Shown here: piece by piece, positions 27,073 to 34,265 of the stretch
Layout of the letters: each line of letters starts with the position of its first letter
How positions within the stretch are numbered: the first letter of the stretch is position 1
NCBI RefSeq assembly: GCF_003435375.1
Contig: NZ_QWGL01000018.1
Span: forward strand, 4,789-68,788
Direction: 5' to 3'
Length of the DNA: 64,000 bases
Origin: Clostridium sp. AM34-11AC
Lineage (GTDB): Bacteria; Bacillota; Clostridia; Lachnospirales; Lachnospiraceae
Program-made: the position numbers and the translations under genes
The notes under the pieces: generated by a model
Told to the model about the DNA's origin: nothing
Seen by the model: the letters and a program-made list of their open reading frames with translations, nothing else
The model's database searches: none

Positions 27073-27098
27073 AGAGAATTCGTCAGGGGGTGGAGACC

Positions 27099-27974
27099 GT
27101 GGAACAAAAACGGCCGGCAGATATAATTCAGGAACTTCTGGACTACCTGTGGAACGGCCTGGGCCTGGAGGAAAAGGGCTGGAAGCGTCTGAAAAAGGGC
27201 GACTTCAAAAAGAAAATGAAAAACGGGCTGACCTATCAGATCTGGTTTGACCGGAGCCGCTACAATTACATAGACTACGAAATCGGCCATGGGAATGTGG
27301 AGGTGGGCTTCAGCTGTATCATAAAGCAGGGAGATGACTACCTCTACTCTTTCAGAATTGAACCCACAACAGGCGGTTCATTCTTTCGGATGCTGACAGA
27401 GGACCTGCGGCTGAACACCGGGCTGCTGGACACCTTTCTGCCCCTGGTCAAAGCCAACTACCTCGACTTCATCGACCGCTTCGAGGCAGACCCCGTGGAG
27501 GCATTACAGCCGGTCTGCGCCCCCTTCACCGAGGCGGAGGACTACAGCTGGTTCATCTATGTGCGGGAGCAGATGGTGGAACGGTACGGAACGGCGGAGC
27601 AGATGGAGGAGTACCGCCGTCAGGCGGAATTGCGCGGAACGCCTGGACACAAGGCAAAGAACTGGATGGGTTCGATGTTGTTCCACCTCTCCCACGCCAA
27701 TGATGTGGATCAAGCCTGGGCCTCAAGCCGCACCAGAGAGGAACTGGACCAGGTGGTGGAACCCTTTGTGCAGGCCAAGCGGCAGACAGGACAGTGGACA
27801 CAGGAGGATGAGGCGGGCTATCAGCTCTACCGGCAGGAAACAGATCCGAAGAAGCGCACCTTTCGGGTATGGTATCTCATCGCCAACCCCCGCGGCCTGC
27901 CGAAAGAGTTTGTCCAGAAAGAGCTGGAGTTTCGGTGGAAACTGTTCCCAGAAAAGAAGGAGGAACCCAAATGA
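27099..27974 (+). CDS. Hypothetical protein in the immunity operon (possible DUF4304-type fold)
   Basis: A 291-residue protein. There are two possible GTG starts, 27090 and 27099; the second sits better behind AGGGGGTGG. The N-terminal third (LGLEEKGWKRLKKGDFKKKMKNGLTYQIWFDRSRYN, then strand-rich text) resembles DUF4304-type layouts. The C-terminal third is helical and charged. The stop overlaps the next gene (ATGA), so the two are translationally coupled. Function unknown. Confidence 0.65.
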   Translation: MEQKRPADIIQELLDYLWNGLGLEEKGWKRLKKGDFKKKMKNGLTYQIWFDRSRYNYIDYEIGHGNVEVGFSCIIKQGDDYLYSFRIEPTTGGSFFRMLTEDLRLNTGLLDTFLPLVKANYLDFIDRFEADPVEALQPVCAPFTEAEDYSWFIYVREQMVERYGTAEQMEEYRRQAELRGTPGHKAKNWMGSMLFHLSHANDVDQAWASSRTREELDQVVEPFVQAKRQTGQWTQEDEAGYQLYRQETDPKKRTFRVWYLIANPRGLPKEFVQKELEFRWKLFPEKKEEPK

Positions 27975-28849
27975 GCAATAAAGCTTTCCAGCAAAATCTG
28001 GACGACAAAAAAGGCCCCCAGCCCGGAGGTCCCTATCTCATTCAGATGCTGTTCAAAGAGCCGGTAGAAATGCCGGATAAAGAAAAAATGACTGCCATAA
28101 TGGAGAAGCACATCGGATCAACAGAGTGCTTCTGTTATGATAAGAAAATGGCCGGCTTTGCCGCCCTGGATCATGTCGCGGAATTTCAGGACGGCAAGTG
28201 CCCGGTACAGCTGATGGTGATGAAATGCGACAAGTTCAAGGGCAAAGGCTTTGATGCCTTTCTGATGAGCCAGATGTGGGACTGCCAGGAGGACCGTGAC
28301 CGGATCTTCCGGGAGTGCAAATATCAGGTGGTGGCCACCGATATGCTGACTGCGGCGCTTCCAGCGCTGGAGCGTGCCAACCTGGATGCCGACTTTCTGG
28401 AGGCTCTGGCAGAGCTGTACCCCACCTGTGAGGCGTTCTATTTCCAGAACTGCGGCAAGCTGTTTCTGGCAGAGGATGTGCGCTCCCATCAGATTGAGGG
28501 GCCGGATCGGTTCATCCGCTTTGGCGTCAATGTCCGTTTCTTCAACATCGAGGGCACGGAGGATATGCTCATCGACACGGTGGGCATGAGCACCCTGTTT
28601 TTGCCGGATCTCCAGTACCACTTCCACGGCATGGACCCCAACTGGGTGGTAAACCACGCCTATAATGCAGCGTCCTATATTCTGGAGCATGATAACCCCA
28701 TTGAGGATGGGGAAACCATAGACGGCGTGGCGGATGGCCAGATGTGCCGGGAGATCCAGTGGAAGTGCCAATATGAAGATGCCTTGATCCAGCCGCCCAG
28801 AGGGGTGCTGGACATCAACATGGGAAACTATGCTTCGGGAGGACGCTGA
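27971..28849 (+). CDS. DUF4261 domain-containing protein
   Basis: A 292-residue protein; the ATG at 27971 overlaps the previous stop and has an AAGGAGGA ribosome site. PYLIQMLFKEPVEMPDKEKM near the N terminus and the C-terminal DTVGMSTLFLPDLQYHFHGMDPNWVVNHAYNAASYILEHDNPIEDGETIDG match the DUF4261 pattern (GLS.LGLPD.Q.HF.GLDP..VA...YN.AYYL...GD.I.DG.TI.G). A related module is embedded in the 2071-residue protein of the same operon, so the operon has two versions of the fold. Confidence 0.72.
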   Translation: MSNKAFQQNLDDKKGPQPGGPYLIQMLFKEPVEMPDKEKMTAIMEKHIGSTECFCYDKKMAGFAALDHVAEFQDGKCPVQLMVMKCDKFKGKGFDAFLMSQMWDCQEDRDRIFRECKYQVVATDMLTAALPALERANLDADFLEALAELYPTCEAFYFQNCGKLFLAEDVRSHQIEGPDRFIRFGVNVRFFNIEGTEDMLIDTVGMSTLFLPDLQYHFHGMDPNWVVNHAYNAASYILEHDNPIEDGETIDGVADGQMCREIQWKCQYEDALIQPPRGVLDINMGNYASGGR

Positions 28850-28990
28850 ATGAATGGCGTTGTGCTCCTGGTAGGCGGACTTCTGCTTGTGGCGGTGATC
28901 AAGCTGATTATAGATCGAAATTGGATCGGCCTGCTTCTCTGTGCTGTCGCCCTGCTTCTGGTCTTTGGGGCTGGACACCATACAAAATAG
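28850..28990 (+). CDS. 46-residue membrane peptide
   Basis: A short gene starting one base after the DUF4261 stop, with a GGGAGGACG ribosome site in the previous gene's end. The product (MNGVVLLVGGLLLVAVIKLI...) has two hydrophobic segments, about residues 3-21 and 26-42, around a short RNW turn. It resembles a minimal two-helix membrane protein like the Imm17-type one at 13778. Function unknown. Confidence 0.55.
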   Translation: MNGVVLLVGGLLLVAVIKLIIDRNWIGLLLCAVALLLVFGAGHHTK

Positions 28991-29018
28991 GCCATTTTAA
29001 GAATCGAGGAGGTGAAGT

Positions 29019-29981
29019 ATGCAGAATTCAACAAATATGCGGATACTGGAATTACTCCGGTTTCTCTATGAGCGGACCGATGAAAACCATCCCGCCACAG
29101 TATCTGACATCATTGCCCATCTGAATGGAAAAGGAATTCAGGCAGTGCGGCAGACTGTTTACGCAGATACCAATGCGCTGATCGATGCGGGGATTGATAT
29201 TGTGGTGGTTAAGAGTACCCAAAACCAATATTTTATGGGAAACCGCCTGTTTGAGTATCCAGAACTGAAAATGCTGACAGACGCAGTAGCATCCTCGAAG
29301 ATCATTTCTGCCAAGAAGTCTGAGGAGCTGGTGCAGAAATTATGCCGTCTGACCAGTCTACATCAGGCAAAGCAGCTTCAAAAATTTGCTGCTTTATCCA
29401 GCCGTGTCAAACCGCATAATGAAAAGGTTTACTACATCATTGACAATATCCAAACAGCGATTGGAAACCATCAGCAAATTCGGTTCCAATACTATGAATA
29501 TACTCAAGAAAAAAAGAAAATCTTAAAGCATGATGGATATTATTATGTCGTAAATCCTTATGCGCTTGAATGGAAAAATGACCATTACTATTTGATTGGA
29601 TTTTCTCTGAAGCATCAGAAAATTGCTCACTTCCGTGTAGATCGGCTAACAAGTGTAGAAAATCTGGAAACTTACTTTATGCCGATAGAGGGATTTGATG
29701 TAGCCTCCTATACAAATAAAATGGTTGATATGTTTACATCGGAGTCATCGAAGGAAGTAACCCTTCTATGTGAAAACGAATTGATGAGAGTAATCATAGA
29801 TCATTATGGAGAAGATGCTGCTGTTGATAGGTATGATGATACACACTTCACAGCCAAAATTGAAGTGAACCCCAGTGGAACTTTTTATGGCTGGATATTC
29901 AAATTCAAAGGGAAAATAAAAATTCTCTCTCCCAAAGAGTGCATTACGGAAATGCAGCAAATCGCTCAGGAATTTATATAG
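29019..29981 (+). CDS. WYL-domain transcriptional regulator
   Basis: A 320-residue protein. The N-terminal winged helix (about residues 5-65: RILELLRFLYERTDENHPATVSDIIAHLNGKGIQAVRQTVYADTNALIDAG) is followed by a central WYL domain (about 140-215: YYVVNPYALEWKNDHYYLIGFSLKHQKIAHFRVDRLTSV) and a WCX-like C terminus. WYL proteins sense ligands, often nucleic-acid-derived, and regulate phage defence and mobile-element loci. It is the last gene of the immunity-type operon, with GGAGGTGAAG upstream and a perfect terminator after it. It is AT-richer than the genes before it. Confidence 0.88.
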   Translation: MQNSTNMRILELLRFLYERTDENHPATVSDIIAHLNGKGIQAVRQTVYADTNALIDAGIDIVVVKSTQNQYFMGNRLFEYPELKMLTDAVASSKIISAKKSEELVQKLCRLTSLHQAKQLQKFAALSSRVKPHNEKVYYIIDNIQTAIGNHQQIRFQYYEYTQEKKKILKHDGYYYVVNPYALEWKNDHYYLIGFSLKHQKIAHFRVDRLTSVENLETYFMPIEGFDVASYTNKMVDMFTSESSKEVTLLCENELMRVIIDHYGEDAAVDRYDDTHFTAKIEVNPSGTFYGWIFKFKGKIKILSPKECITEMQQIAQEFI

Positions 29982-29984
29982 CGC

Positions 29985-30018
29985 AAAAGAGGTGTTATTG
30001 ATTTTTAACACCTCTTTT
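29985..30018 (+). terminator. Strong intrinsic terminator ending the immunity-type operon
   Basis: A perfect 13-bp stem pairs AAAAGAGGTGTTA (29985-29997) with TAACACCTCTTTT (30006-30018) around an 8-base loop. It works in either direction. Confidence 0.9.
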
Positions 30019-30036
30019 CAAATGAAATTTTTATCC

Positions 30037-30095
30037 TTGAAGTGAACAGATGTTCGATATACAATATAAGCAAGATGTTCGCAGTTCGTCGAACA
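30037..30095 (+). promoter_or_regulatory. Promoter and TGTTCG operators of the Cro/C1-ImmA module
   Basis: TTGAAG (30037-30042) and TACAAT (30060-30065) are spaced by exactly 17 bp. GAACA...TGTTC (30044-30055) lies in the spacer. A 20-bp imperfect palindrome TGTTCG-N8-CGAACA (30076-30095) lies just downstream. The same half-sites recur at 31178-31197. The encoded HTH protein is the likely binder and autorepressor. Confidence 0.7.
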
Positions 30096-30112
30096 AATGA
30101 GAGGTGAATGCT

Positions 30113-30481
30113 GTGGGCAATATAACTTTTGGATCATTTATAGCCGAGAAACGCAAGGCGCACAAATTCAATTTACGCGATACAGCCAAGCATTTGAATA
30201 TTGCTTACGGTTATCTGTGTGATATTGAGCAAAGCCGCCGTCCTGCACCCAATGGAGATTTTGTGGAACGCATCTCTGCCTTTCTGAATTTGGATAAATC
30301 AGAACATGAGTTGCTTTTGGATCTGGCTGCAAAATCACGCAATACAGTATCTGCTGATTTGCCAGACTATATCATGGAAAAAGATATTGTTCGGGCAGCC
30401 TTGCGTGTGGCAAAAGAAGTAGATGCTACCGATGAAGAATGGCAGACATTTATGAAAATGCTAAAGGAGCGTAAACGATAG
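30113..30481 (+). CDS. Cro/C1-type helix-turn-helix regulator (ImmR-like)
   Basis: A 122-residue protein. The GTG at 30113 follows GAGAGGTGA by about 6 bases; a GTG at 30104 overlaps that site. The HTH (about residues 6-62: FIAEKRKAHKFNLRDTAKHLNIAYGYLCDIEQSRRPAPNGDFVERISAFLNLD) is clear, and a helical C terminus follows. It is followed 11 bases later by an ImmA/IrrE metallopeptidase gene, the arrangement that relieves repression of conjugative elements after DNA damage or quorum cues. Operators with TGTTCG half-sites flank the pair. Confidence 0.85.
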   Translation: MGNITFGSFIAEKRKAHKFNLRDTAKHLNIAYGYLCDIEQSRRPAPNGDFVERISAFLNLDKSEHELLLDLAAKSRNTVSADLPDYIMEKDIVRAALRVAKEVDATDEEWQTFMKMLKERKR

Positions 30482-30492
30482 GGGGGAGAGCT

Positions 30493-31107
30493 TTGTCAAT
30501 TCCACAAATCCGTACAGAAGCAATCGAGGCAGTAGGGCGAAAAATCCTGATGGAATATGATCCCTCTCTGCTATCCGGGCAACCATGTCCTGTGCCAATC
30601 GAAACCATTATCGAGACAAAGTTTGATCTAATCCTGGAGTTTCATACACTAAGAAAAAACCCCAAGATATTAGGGGAAACAATTTTCGATGACGGTGCTG
30701 TTGTCTTATATGACCAGATACAGAGACAGTATCGAATGATTGCAGTAAGAGCCGGTACAATCTTAATTGATGAACGGCTTTGTGATCCGTCAAAATTAGG
30801 GCGGCTCCGTTTTACCTGTGCCCATGAGCTGGCTCATTGGGTACTACATAAGAAGTTGTACTCCGGTACTGGAGATGTTGCTGCTTATAACGGAAATGTT
30901 TCTTCCGACGAAAGTCATGGCATAATTGAGCGTCAGGCGGATACTCTGGCTTCTGCTCTGCTGATGCCTTTACCGCAGATCAAAAAATGTTTTTACCGGC
31001 TTAAAATAGGCCGGACAGATGAACAGCTCATTGCTGAAATGGCAAATATTTTTGAGGTTTCCAAGCAAGCAATGCAGATTCGTCTAAAATCCAGAAACCT
31101 GATATAA
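30493..31107 (+). CDS. ImmA/IrrE-family metallo-endopeptidase
   Basis: A 204-residue protein starting with TTG after GGGGGGAGAG. The zinc-binding HELAH motif lies at residues 111-115 (FTCAHELAHWVLHK), with a downstream conserved ERQADTLASALLMPLPQI segment supplying the third ligand. Such proteases cleave the neighbouring repressor (ImmR-like) to switch on element excision and transfer. The pairing with the upstream HTH gene supports this role. Confidence 0.88.
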   Translation: MSIPQIRTEAIEAVGRKILMEYDPSLLSGQPCPVPIETIIETKFDLILEFHTLRKNPKILGETIFDDGAVVLYDQIQRQYRMIAVRAGTILIDERLCDPSKLGRLRFTCAHELAHWVLHKKLYSGTGDVAAYNGNVSSDESHGIIERQADTLASALLMPLPQIKKCFYRLKIGRTDEQLIAEMANIFEVSKQAMQIRLKSRNLI

Positions 31108-31177
31108 CCAAATGGGGGAATAGAGAGAGGCACTGCCCTCTCTCACGCTCCTCTGCTATGCTATTTTGTACCTAATA

Positions 31178-31197
31178 TGTTCGCAATATTGCGAACA
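31178..31197. promoter_or_regulatory. Perfect 20-bp palindromic operator
   Basis: TGTTCGCAATATTGCGAACA is a perfect palindrome 15 bp before the next start codon, overlapping the edge of a TAATAT -10-like sequence (31173-31178). It shares the TGTTCG/CGAACA half-sites and 20-bp length with the site at 30076-30095, so the same repressor probably controls both. Confidence 0.75.
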
Positions 31198-31211
31198 AGG
31201 AGGGATGTTCT

Positions 31212-31748
31212 ATGAGAAAAGAAAGCACAACAATCCAAAAATGTAACAGCAGGCTAACAGCTTTGGGGCTTAACAGCGACGCTGCGTTTCATAGAAGTAA
31301 GCTGATTCTAAAGATTTACCGTGATGTAGTCTGGGTTCTGAGTGAACGGGCAGAAGAATTACAAGAAACTGCTTGGATTATGGGAGAACAAGATATAGAG
31401 TCTGGCCTCTGCTATCTTGAAAATTTTGCACCAGATATTGAACTGCAAGCCTTTGAAGAAAAAGTTTGCTGCCTTGTTCAAAATCAAATGCTGGTCAATA
31501 TTATTGACCGTGCACTCCTTCGTCTGAAACGGTATCCGGATCGAGGAGAACTTTACTATGAAATTTTGACTAAGCAATTTATCTATCGGTTCAACAGTAC
31601 AGAGAAAGAATTGCTGGAAGAACTAAATATAGAGCGCAGTGTCTTTTATGACCGAAAACGAGAAGCCATCTATTTATTTTCTGTTTGCTTGTTTGGATAT
31701 TCTATTCCAGAAGTCCTGGAGGAGCTGCCCCGACTAAATCCCGACTAA
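31212..31748 (+). CDS. ArpU/sigma-like regulatory protein
   Basis: A 178-residue helical protein. The C-terminal half (about 110-170: GELYYEILTKQFIYRFNSTEKELLEELNIERSVFYDRKREAIYLFSVCLFG) reads like a sigma region 4/ArpU-type HTH that recognises DNA by a long recognition helix. It lies immediately downstream of the palindromic operator, with an AAGGAGGGA ribosome site. It probably activates element genes. Its last codons lie in an 11-bp periodic repeat array (31730-31796). Confidence 0.6.
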   Translation: MRKESTTIQKCNSRLTALGLNSDAAFHRSKLILKIYRDVVWVLSERAEELQETAWIMGEQDIESGLCYLENFAPDIELQAFEEKVCCLVQNQMLVNIIDRALLRLKRYPDRGELYYEILTKQFIYRFNSTEKELLEELNIERSVFYDRKREAIYLFSVCLFGYSIPEVLEELPRLNPD

Positions 31749-31796
31749 ATCCCGACAAATCCCCGACCTAATCCCTACTCCCTTCCGACTTCCGAC
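31730..31796. repeat. Iteron-like array with 11-bp period
   Basis: CCGAC begins at 31730, 31741, 31752 and 31763; a CCTAC variant is at 31774, CCGAC is at 31785 and an off-register CCGAC is at 31792. The first two full units are CCGACTAAATC. A period of one helical turn suggests cooperative protein binding on one DNA face. The array overlaps the 3' end of the ArpU-like gene. Confidence 0.7.
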
Positions 31797-31853
31797 CTGC
31801 TATACTTGTTATAGTGGCAGGAATGCGCTAAATTGAATACTTTTCTACATAAG

Positions 31854-31877
31854 GCCCGGCATTAACCGGGCTTTTTT
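31854..31877 (+). terminator. Intrinsic terminator
   Basis: GCCCGG (31854-31859) pairs with CCGGGC (31866-31871) around CATTAA, followed by six T. It ends transcription of the ArpU-like gene. Confidence 0.88.
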
Positions 31878-32048
31878 CATTCCTGCTGCAATATGGCGGC
31901 AGGAACATGGCTGGAGGTGAAAACACTTCCGGCCTTTTTCTTTGCCCGGTATTAGGAGGCCGGTATGCGCTGGGAGGCGTACATAGCAAAATATCCATGA
32001 CACCGTTCAAATTCGCTGACTACCAAGAATTTGAACGGAGGAAAGGAT

Positions 32049-32597
32049 ATGACGAGAGTATTCATTTGGAAAAATAACAGCCCACAGGAATGGGAGGAAA
32101 TCAGTTTTTCAGCGTTCAGTAAGGCACGCCGCAATGGTTGCTTTACTGGGCGCTTTTTTGTTGAAACAGTCAAAATGTTCCGTGATGAAGATGACCGCAT
32201 TATCATGGAATGTTCTCGCAAAGATTTTGAAAAATACCAACAGGAGGACCGCCACAGCCGCTATCTCCAGGAACATGAGAAAAGTCGCTCTATATTCCCG
32301 GCTTCTCATGTGGGAGATCGTGACGGCACAGAGGAAGGTTATCAGGATACAGATTTGTTTGTGGATGAATCTGTTGATACTGCGGAACAAGCTATTCAGA
32401 ATTTACTTCTTGAGGATTTACACCAAGCTCTATTGAAACTGAGTCCGGCAGAACGAGATTTTATATTGTCCTATTATGAAATGAAAATACCAAATGCAAC
32501 TTGTTTAGCCCAACGATATGGTATTACTCGGCAAGCCGCAGATAAGCGATTGAAAAAAATTGAAGAAAAAATAAAAAAGTTGGTTGCGATTTTCTAA
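32049..32597 (+). CDS. Sigma-70 region 4-like regulator
   Basis: A 182-residue protein. The ATG at 32049 follows GGAGGAAAGG; a TTG at 32031 lies before that site. The C terminus (about residues 125-180: LHQALLKLSPAERDFILSYYEMKIPNATCLAQRYGITRQAADKRLKKIEEKIKKL) is a sigma region 4/ECF-like HTH. The N-terminal half (FSAFSKARRNGCFTGRFFVETVKMFRDEDDRIIMECSRKDFEKYQQE) is typical of element-encoded sigma-like proteins and has no region 2. It may switch on transfer or integration genes. Confidence 0.7.
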   Translation: MTRVFIWKNNSPQEWEEISFSAFSKARRNGCFTGRFFVETVKMFRDEDDRIIMECSRKDFEKYQQEDRHSRYLQEHEKSRSIFPASHVGDRDGTEEGYQDTDLFVDESVDTAEQAIQNLLLEDLHQALLKLSPAERDFILSYYEMKIPNATCLAQRYGITRQAADKRLKKIEEKIKKLVAIF

Positions 32598-32611
32598 AAA
32601 AGTGGCAGTAG

Positions 32612-33048
32612 CAAGTGAGAGGGAAATCCTTTCACTTGCACCTTGACAACCTCATATACGAATCATTAAGTTTGATCCTCTTTGGGCGTAATAGCCGCTA
32701 CATCAGCGGTATATTTTCTGAGAGCTGCCACTCGCATAACAGGCCAACCCATTTTTGCTGTATAGATGAGTTTTCGGTTTATCAGAAATATATCAGGCTG
32801 GAATACATCGGATGGCATCCGGTCATGGCATAACAAGGAGGAAAGCTCTCTTACAGCCATAGTCCGAGCGTGATAATAACCGTCGCAGGCCATGGGTAAG
32901 ACCAAACGAAGTGGAGGTGAAACTCCTGAGAAGCAGGCCAGCCACCTGCGGCTTAATGATTACCCAAATCCCTGGGGTGTCGTGGACAAGTAAGGGATAA
33001 AACAGGCGCTAAATTGAAGGAGACTCTGTAATTTGCAGAGCCTCCTTC
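32612..33048 (+). ncRNA. Candidate structured RNA (or structured single-strand DNA) region
   Basis: About 480 bp without a convincing gene hold many nested inverted repeats. GCAAGTGAGAGG/CCTTTCACTTGC forms a hairpin at 32612-32639. TTGACA at 32643-32648 could start transcription. CCGCT/AGCGG pairs at 32695-32709. TGGGTAA (32893-32899) pairs with TTACCCA (32960-32966) and encloses two hairpins: GGAG/CTCC (32913-32926) and GCAGG/CCTGC (32933-32949). ATCCCT/AGGGAT pairs at 32968-32998. A 12-bp stem (33017-33048) followed by TTCTTAC could be the end. This is a three-way-junction-like layout. No known RNA family is recognised. Confidence 0.4.
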
Positions 33049-33084
33049 TTACATAATCAAATCTCAAAACATAGGAGGATGAAC

Positions 33085-33465
33085 ATGAAAGAAGATTGGA
33101 TTTATAAGCGTGGGGATTTATATTATGCCAATTTGAACCCTTATTTTGGATCAGAGCAAGGCGGCACCCGTCCTGTCCTGGTTCTTCAAAACAATGTGGG
33201 GAATTTTTTCTGCCCCACTTTGATCGTAGCTCCACTCACCAGTAAATGGATTAAGAAAAAGGAGCTGCCCACACACTATGCACTGGAGAGCGTTCCAGAG
33301 CTTGGACTGAAATCTGTTGTTCTGCTGGAGCAAATTAAAACGATTGATAAAAGGCGTGTTTTATCGTACATTGGGCGCGTATCTCGCGAAGAAATGAGAG
33401 CGATTGATGATGCTCTGCAAGTTAGTTTAGATATTCATATTCCGGAGGAAATGGAGGCTCCGTAA
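33085..33465 (+). CDS. PemK/MazF-type endoribonuclease toxin-like protein
   Basis: A 126-residue protein; the ATG at 33085 is 6 bases after AGGAGG, while that at 33079 touches it. GDLYYANLNPYFGSEQGGTRPVLVLQNN and CPTLIVAPLTSKW, then LLEQIKTIDKRRVLSYIGRV, are the PemK/MazF fold, with the RP and T-S catalytic region intact. These enzymes cut mRNA at short motifs. No antitoxin is adjacent upstream: the preceding 480 bp are noncoding. The small HTH gene downstream (33496) looks like an excisionase rather than an antitoxin. It could be an orphan or use an RNA or distant antitoxin. Confidence 0.88.
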   Translation: MKEDWIYKRGDLYYANLNPYFGSEQGGTRPVLVLQNNVGNFFCPTLIVAPLTSKWIKKKELPTHYALESVPELGLKSVVLLEQIKTIDKRRVLSYIGRVSREEMRAIDDALQVSLDIHIPEEMEAP

Positions 33466-33495
33466 GGCCACTTACCGGATAAAGGAGGCGTTTTT

Positions 33496-33723
33496 ATGTT
33501 TGAAGCAAGAATTGCGGAATTGAACCGCTTTAATGAACAAAATCCTGTCAGCTATGACAAAAGAACCTATACGGTCGATGAGATTCAGGACATTTTGGGT
33601 ATCAGTCGTCCCACAGCATATAATCTGGTAAAACAGGGTGTATTCCACAGCGTCAGAGTCGGCGGTCATATCCGCATTTCCAAAAAGAGCTTTGATGACT
33701 GGCTGGATCACGCAGATGAATGA
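33496..33723 (+). CDS. Excisionase-family helix-turn-helix protein
   Basis: A 75-residue protein. TYTVDEIQDILGISRPTAYNLVKQGVFHSVRVGGHIRISKKSFDDWLD (about residues 23-70) is the winged-helix pattern of the excisionase/MerR-like family (helix-turn-helix followed by a RISK-type wing). It has an AAAGGAGG ribosome site and a strong terminator after it. It may bend DNA at the attachment site or regulate its neighbours. Confidence 0.85.
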   Translation: MFEARIAELNRFNEQNPVSYDKRTYTVDEIQDILGISRPTAYNLVKQGVFHSVRVGGHIRISKKSFDDWLDHADE

Positions 33724-33729
33724 TTTGTC

Positions 33730-33769
33730 AAGGATGCCGATCTCCAAATCGACATCCTTAACTTTTTTT
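33730..33769 (+). terminator. Intrinsic terminator after the excisionase-like gene
   Basis: A 12-bp stem with one mismatch pairs AAGGATGCCGAT (33730-33741) with ATCGACATCCTT (33748-33759), followed by AACTTTTTTT. Confidence 0.88.
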
Positions 33770-33827
33770 CTGCTTTCTCTTACAATGAGGCCATAGCAAG
33801 AAAAACTTTATAGAGGAGGCAAAAGCC

Positions 33828-34265
33828 ATGCAAAAACAAAGAGTAAAGACCAGTATGTCTGTACCAGAGATGGGCAAAATGCTTGGGCTTGGTAAAGTAG
33901 AATCCTACTGGTTGGTTAAAAAGAACTATTTCAAAACAATTCAAGTGGCCGGACGAATGAGAGTTATGCTGGATAGCTTTGAAGATTGGTATGCCGGCCA
34001 GTTCCACTATAAAAAAGTGGATGGTACACCGCCCGGAGAGAAATGGAGGCATACTACGATGTCAGTTCCGGAAATGGCGGATCTTTTGGGGCTGAAATCT
34101 GGCACAGCTTATGACCTTGTTAAAAGGGGCTATTTTGAGACGACCTTGATTGATCGAAGAATTCGTATCATTACCAGCAGTTTTGAAGCCTGGTATCAAA
34201 AGCAAACTCATTATGTGAAAATCTCAGAAAGGAGCAATGAAAATGGCATCTATCGTGAAGCGTAA
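33828..34265 (+). CDS. Protein with two tandem excisionase-like domains
   Basis: A 145-residue protein made of two copies of the same domain. Copy 1 (about residues 8-60) reads TSMSVPEMGKMLGLGKVESYWLVKKNYFKTIQVAGRMRVMLDSFEDWYAGQFHYKKV. Copy 2 (about 76-133) reads TTMSVPEMADLLGLKSGTAYDLVKRGYFETTLIDRRIRIITSSFEAWYQKQTHYVKI. Each has an excisionase-type HTH and wing. The gene overlaps the integrase start, so the two are co-expressed. A duplicated excisionase could bind two adjacent sites with one polypeptide and direct integrase toward excision. Confidence 0.8.
   Translation: MQKQRVKTSMSVPEMGKMLGLGKVESYWLVKKNYFKTIQVAGRMRVMLDSFEDWYAGQFHYKKVDGTPPGEKWRHTTMSVPEMADLLGLKSGTAYDLVKRGYFETTLIDRRIRIITSSFEAWYQKQTHYVKISERSNENGIYREA

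Noticed and set aside
31730..31796. CRISPR array
   Set aside because: The 11-bp repeats have no spacers of CRISPR size, and no cas gene is present.
32615..32905. Two ORFs of 72 and 79 codons on opposite strands in the structured region
   Set aside because: Neither has a convincing ribosome site or family-like sequence, and both run through strong inverted repeats.
32612..33048. RNase P RNA, tmRNA or T-box
   Set aside because: None of the diagnostic conserved sequences of these RNAs was found, although GAGGAAAG occurs.
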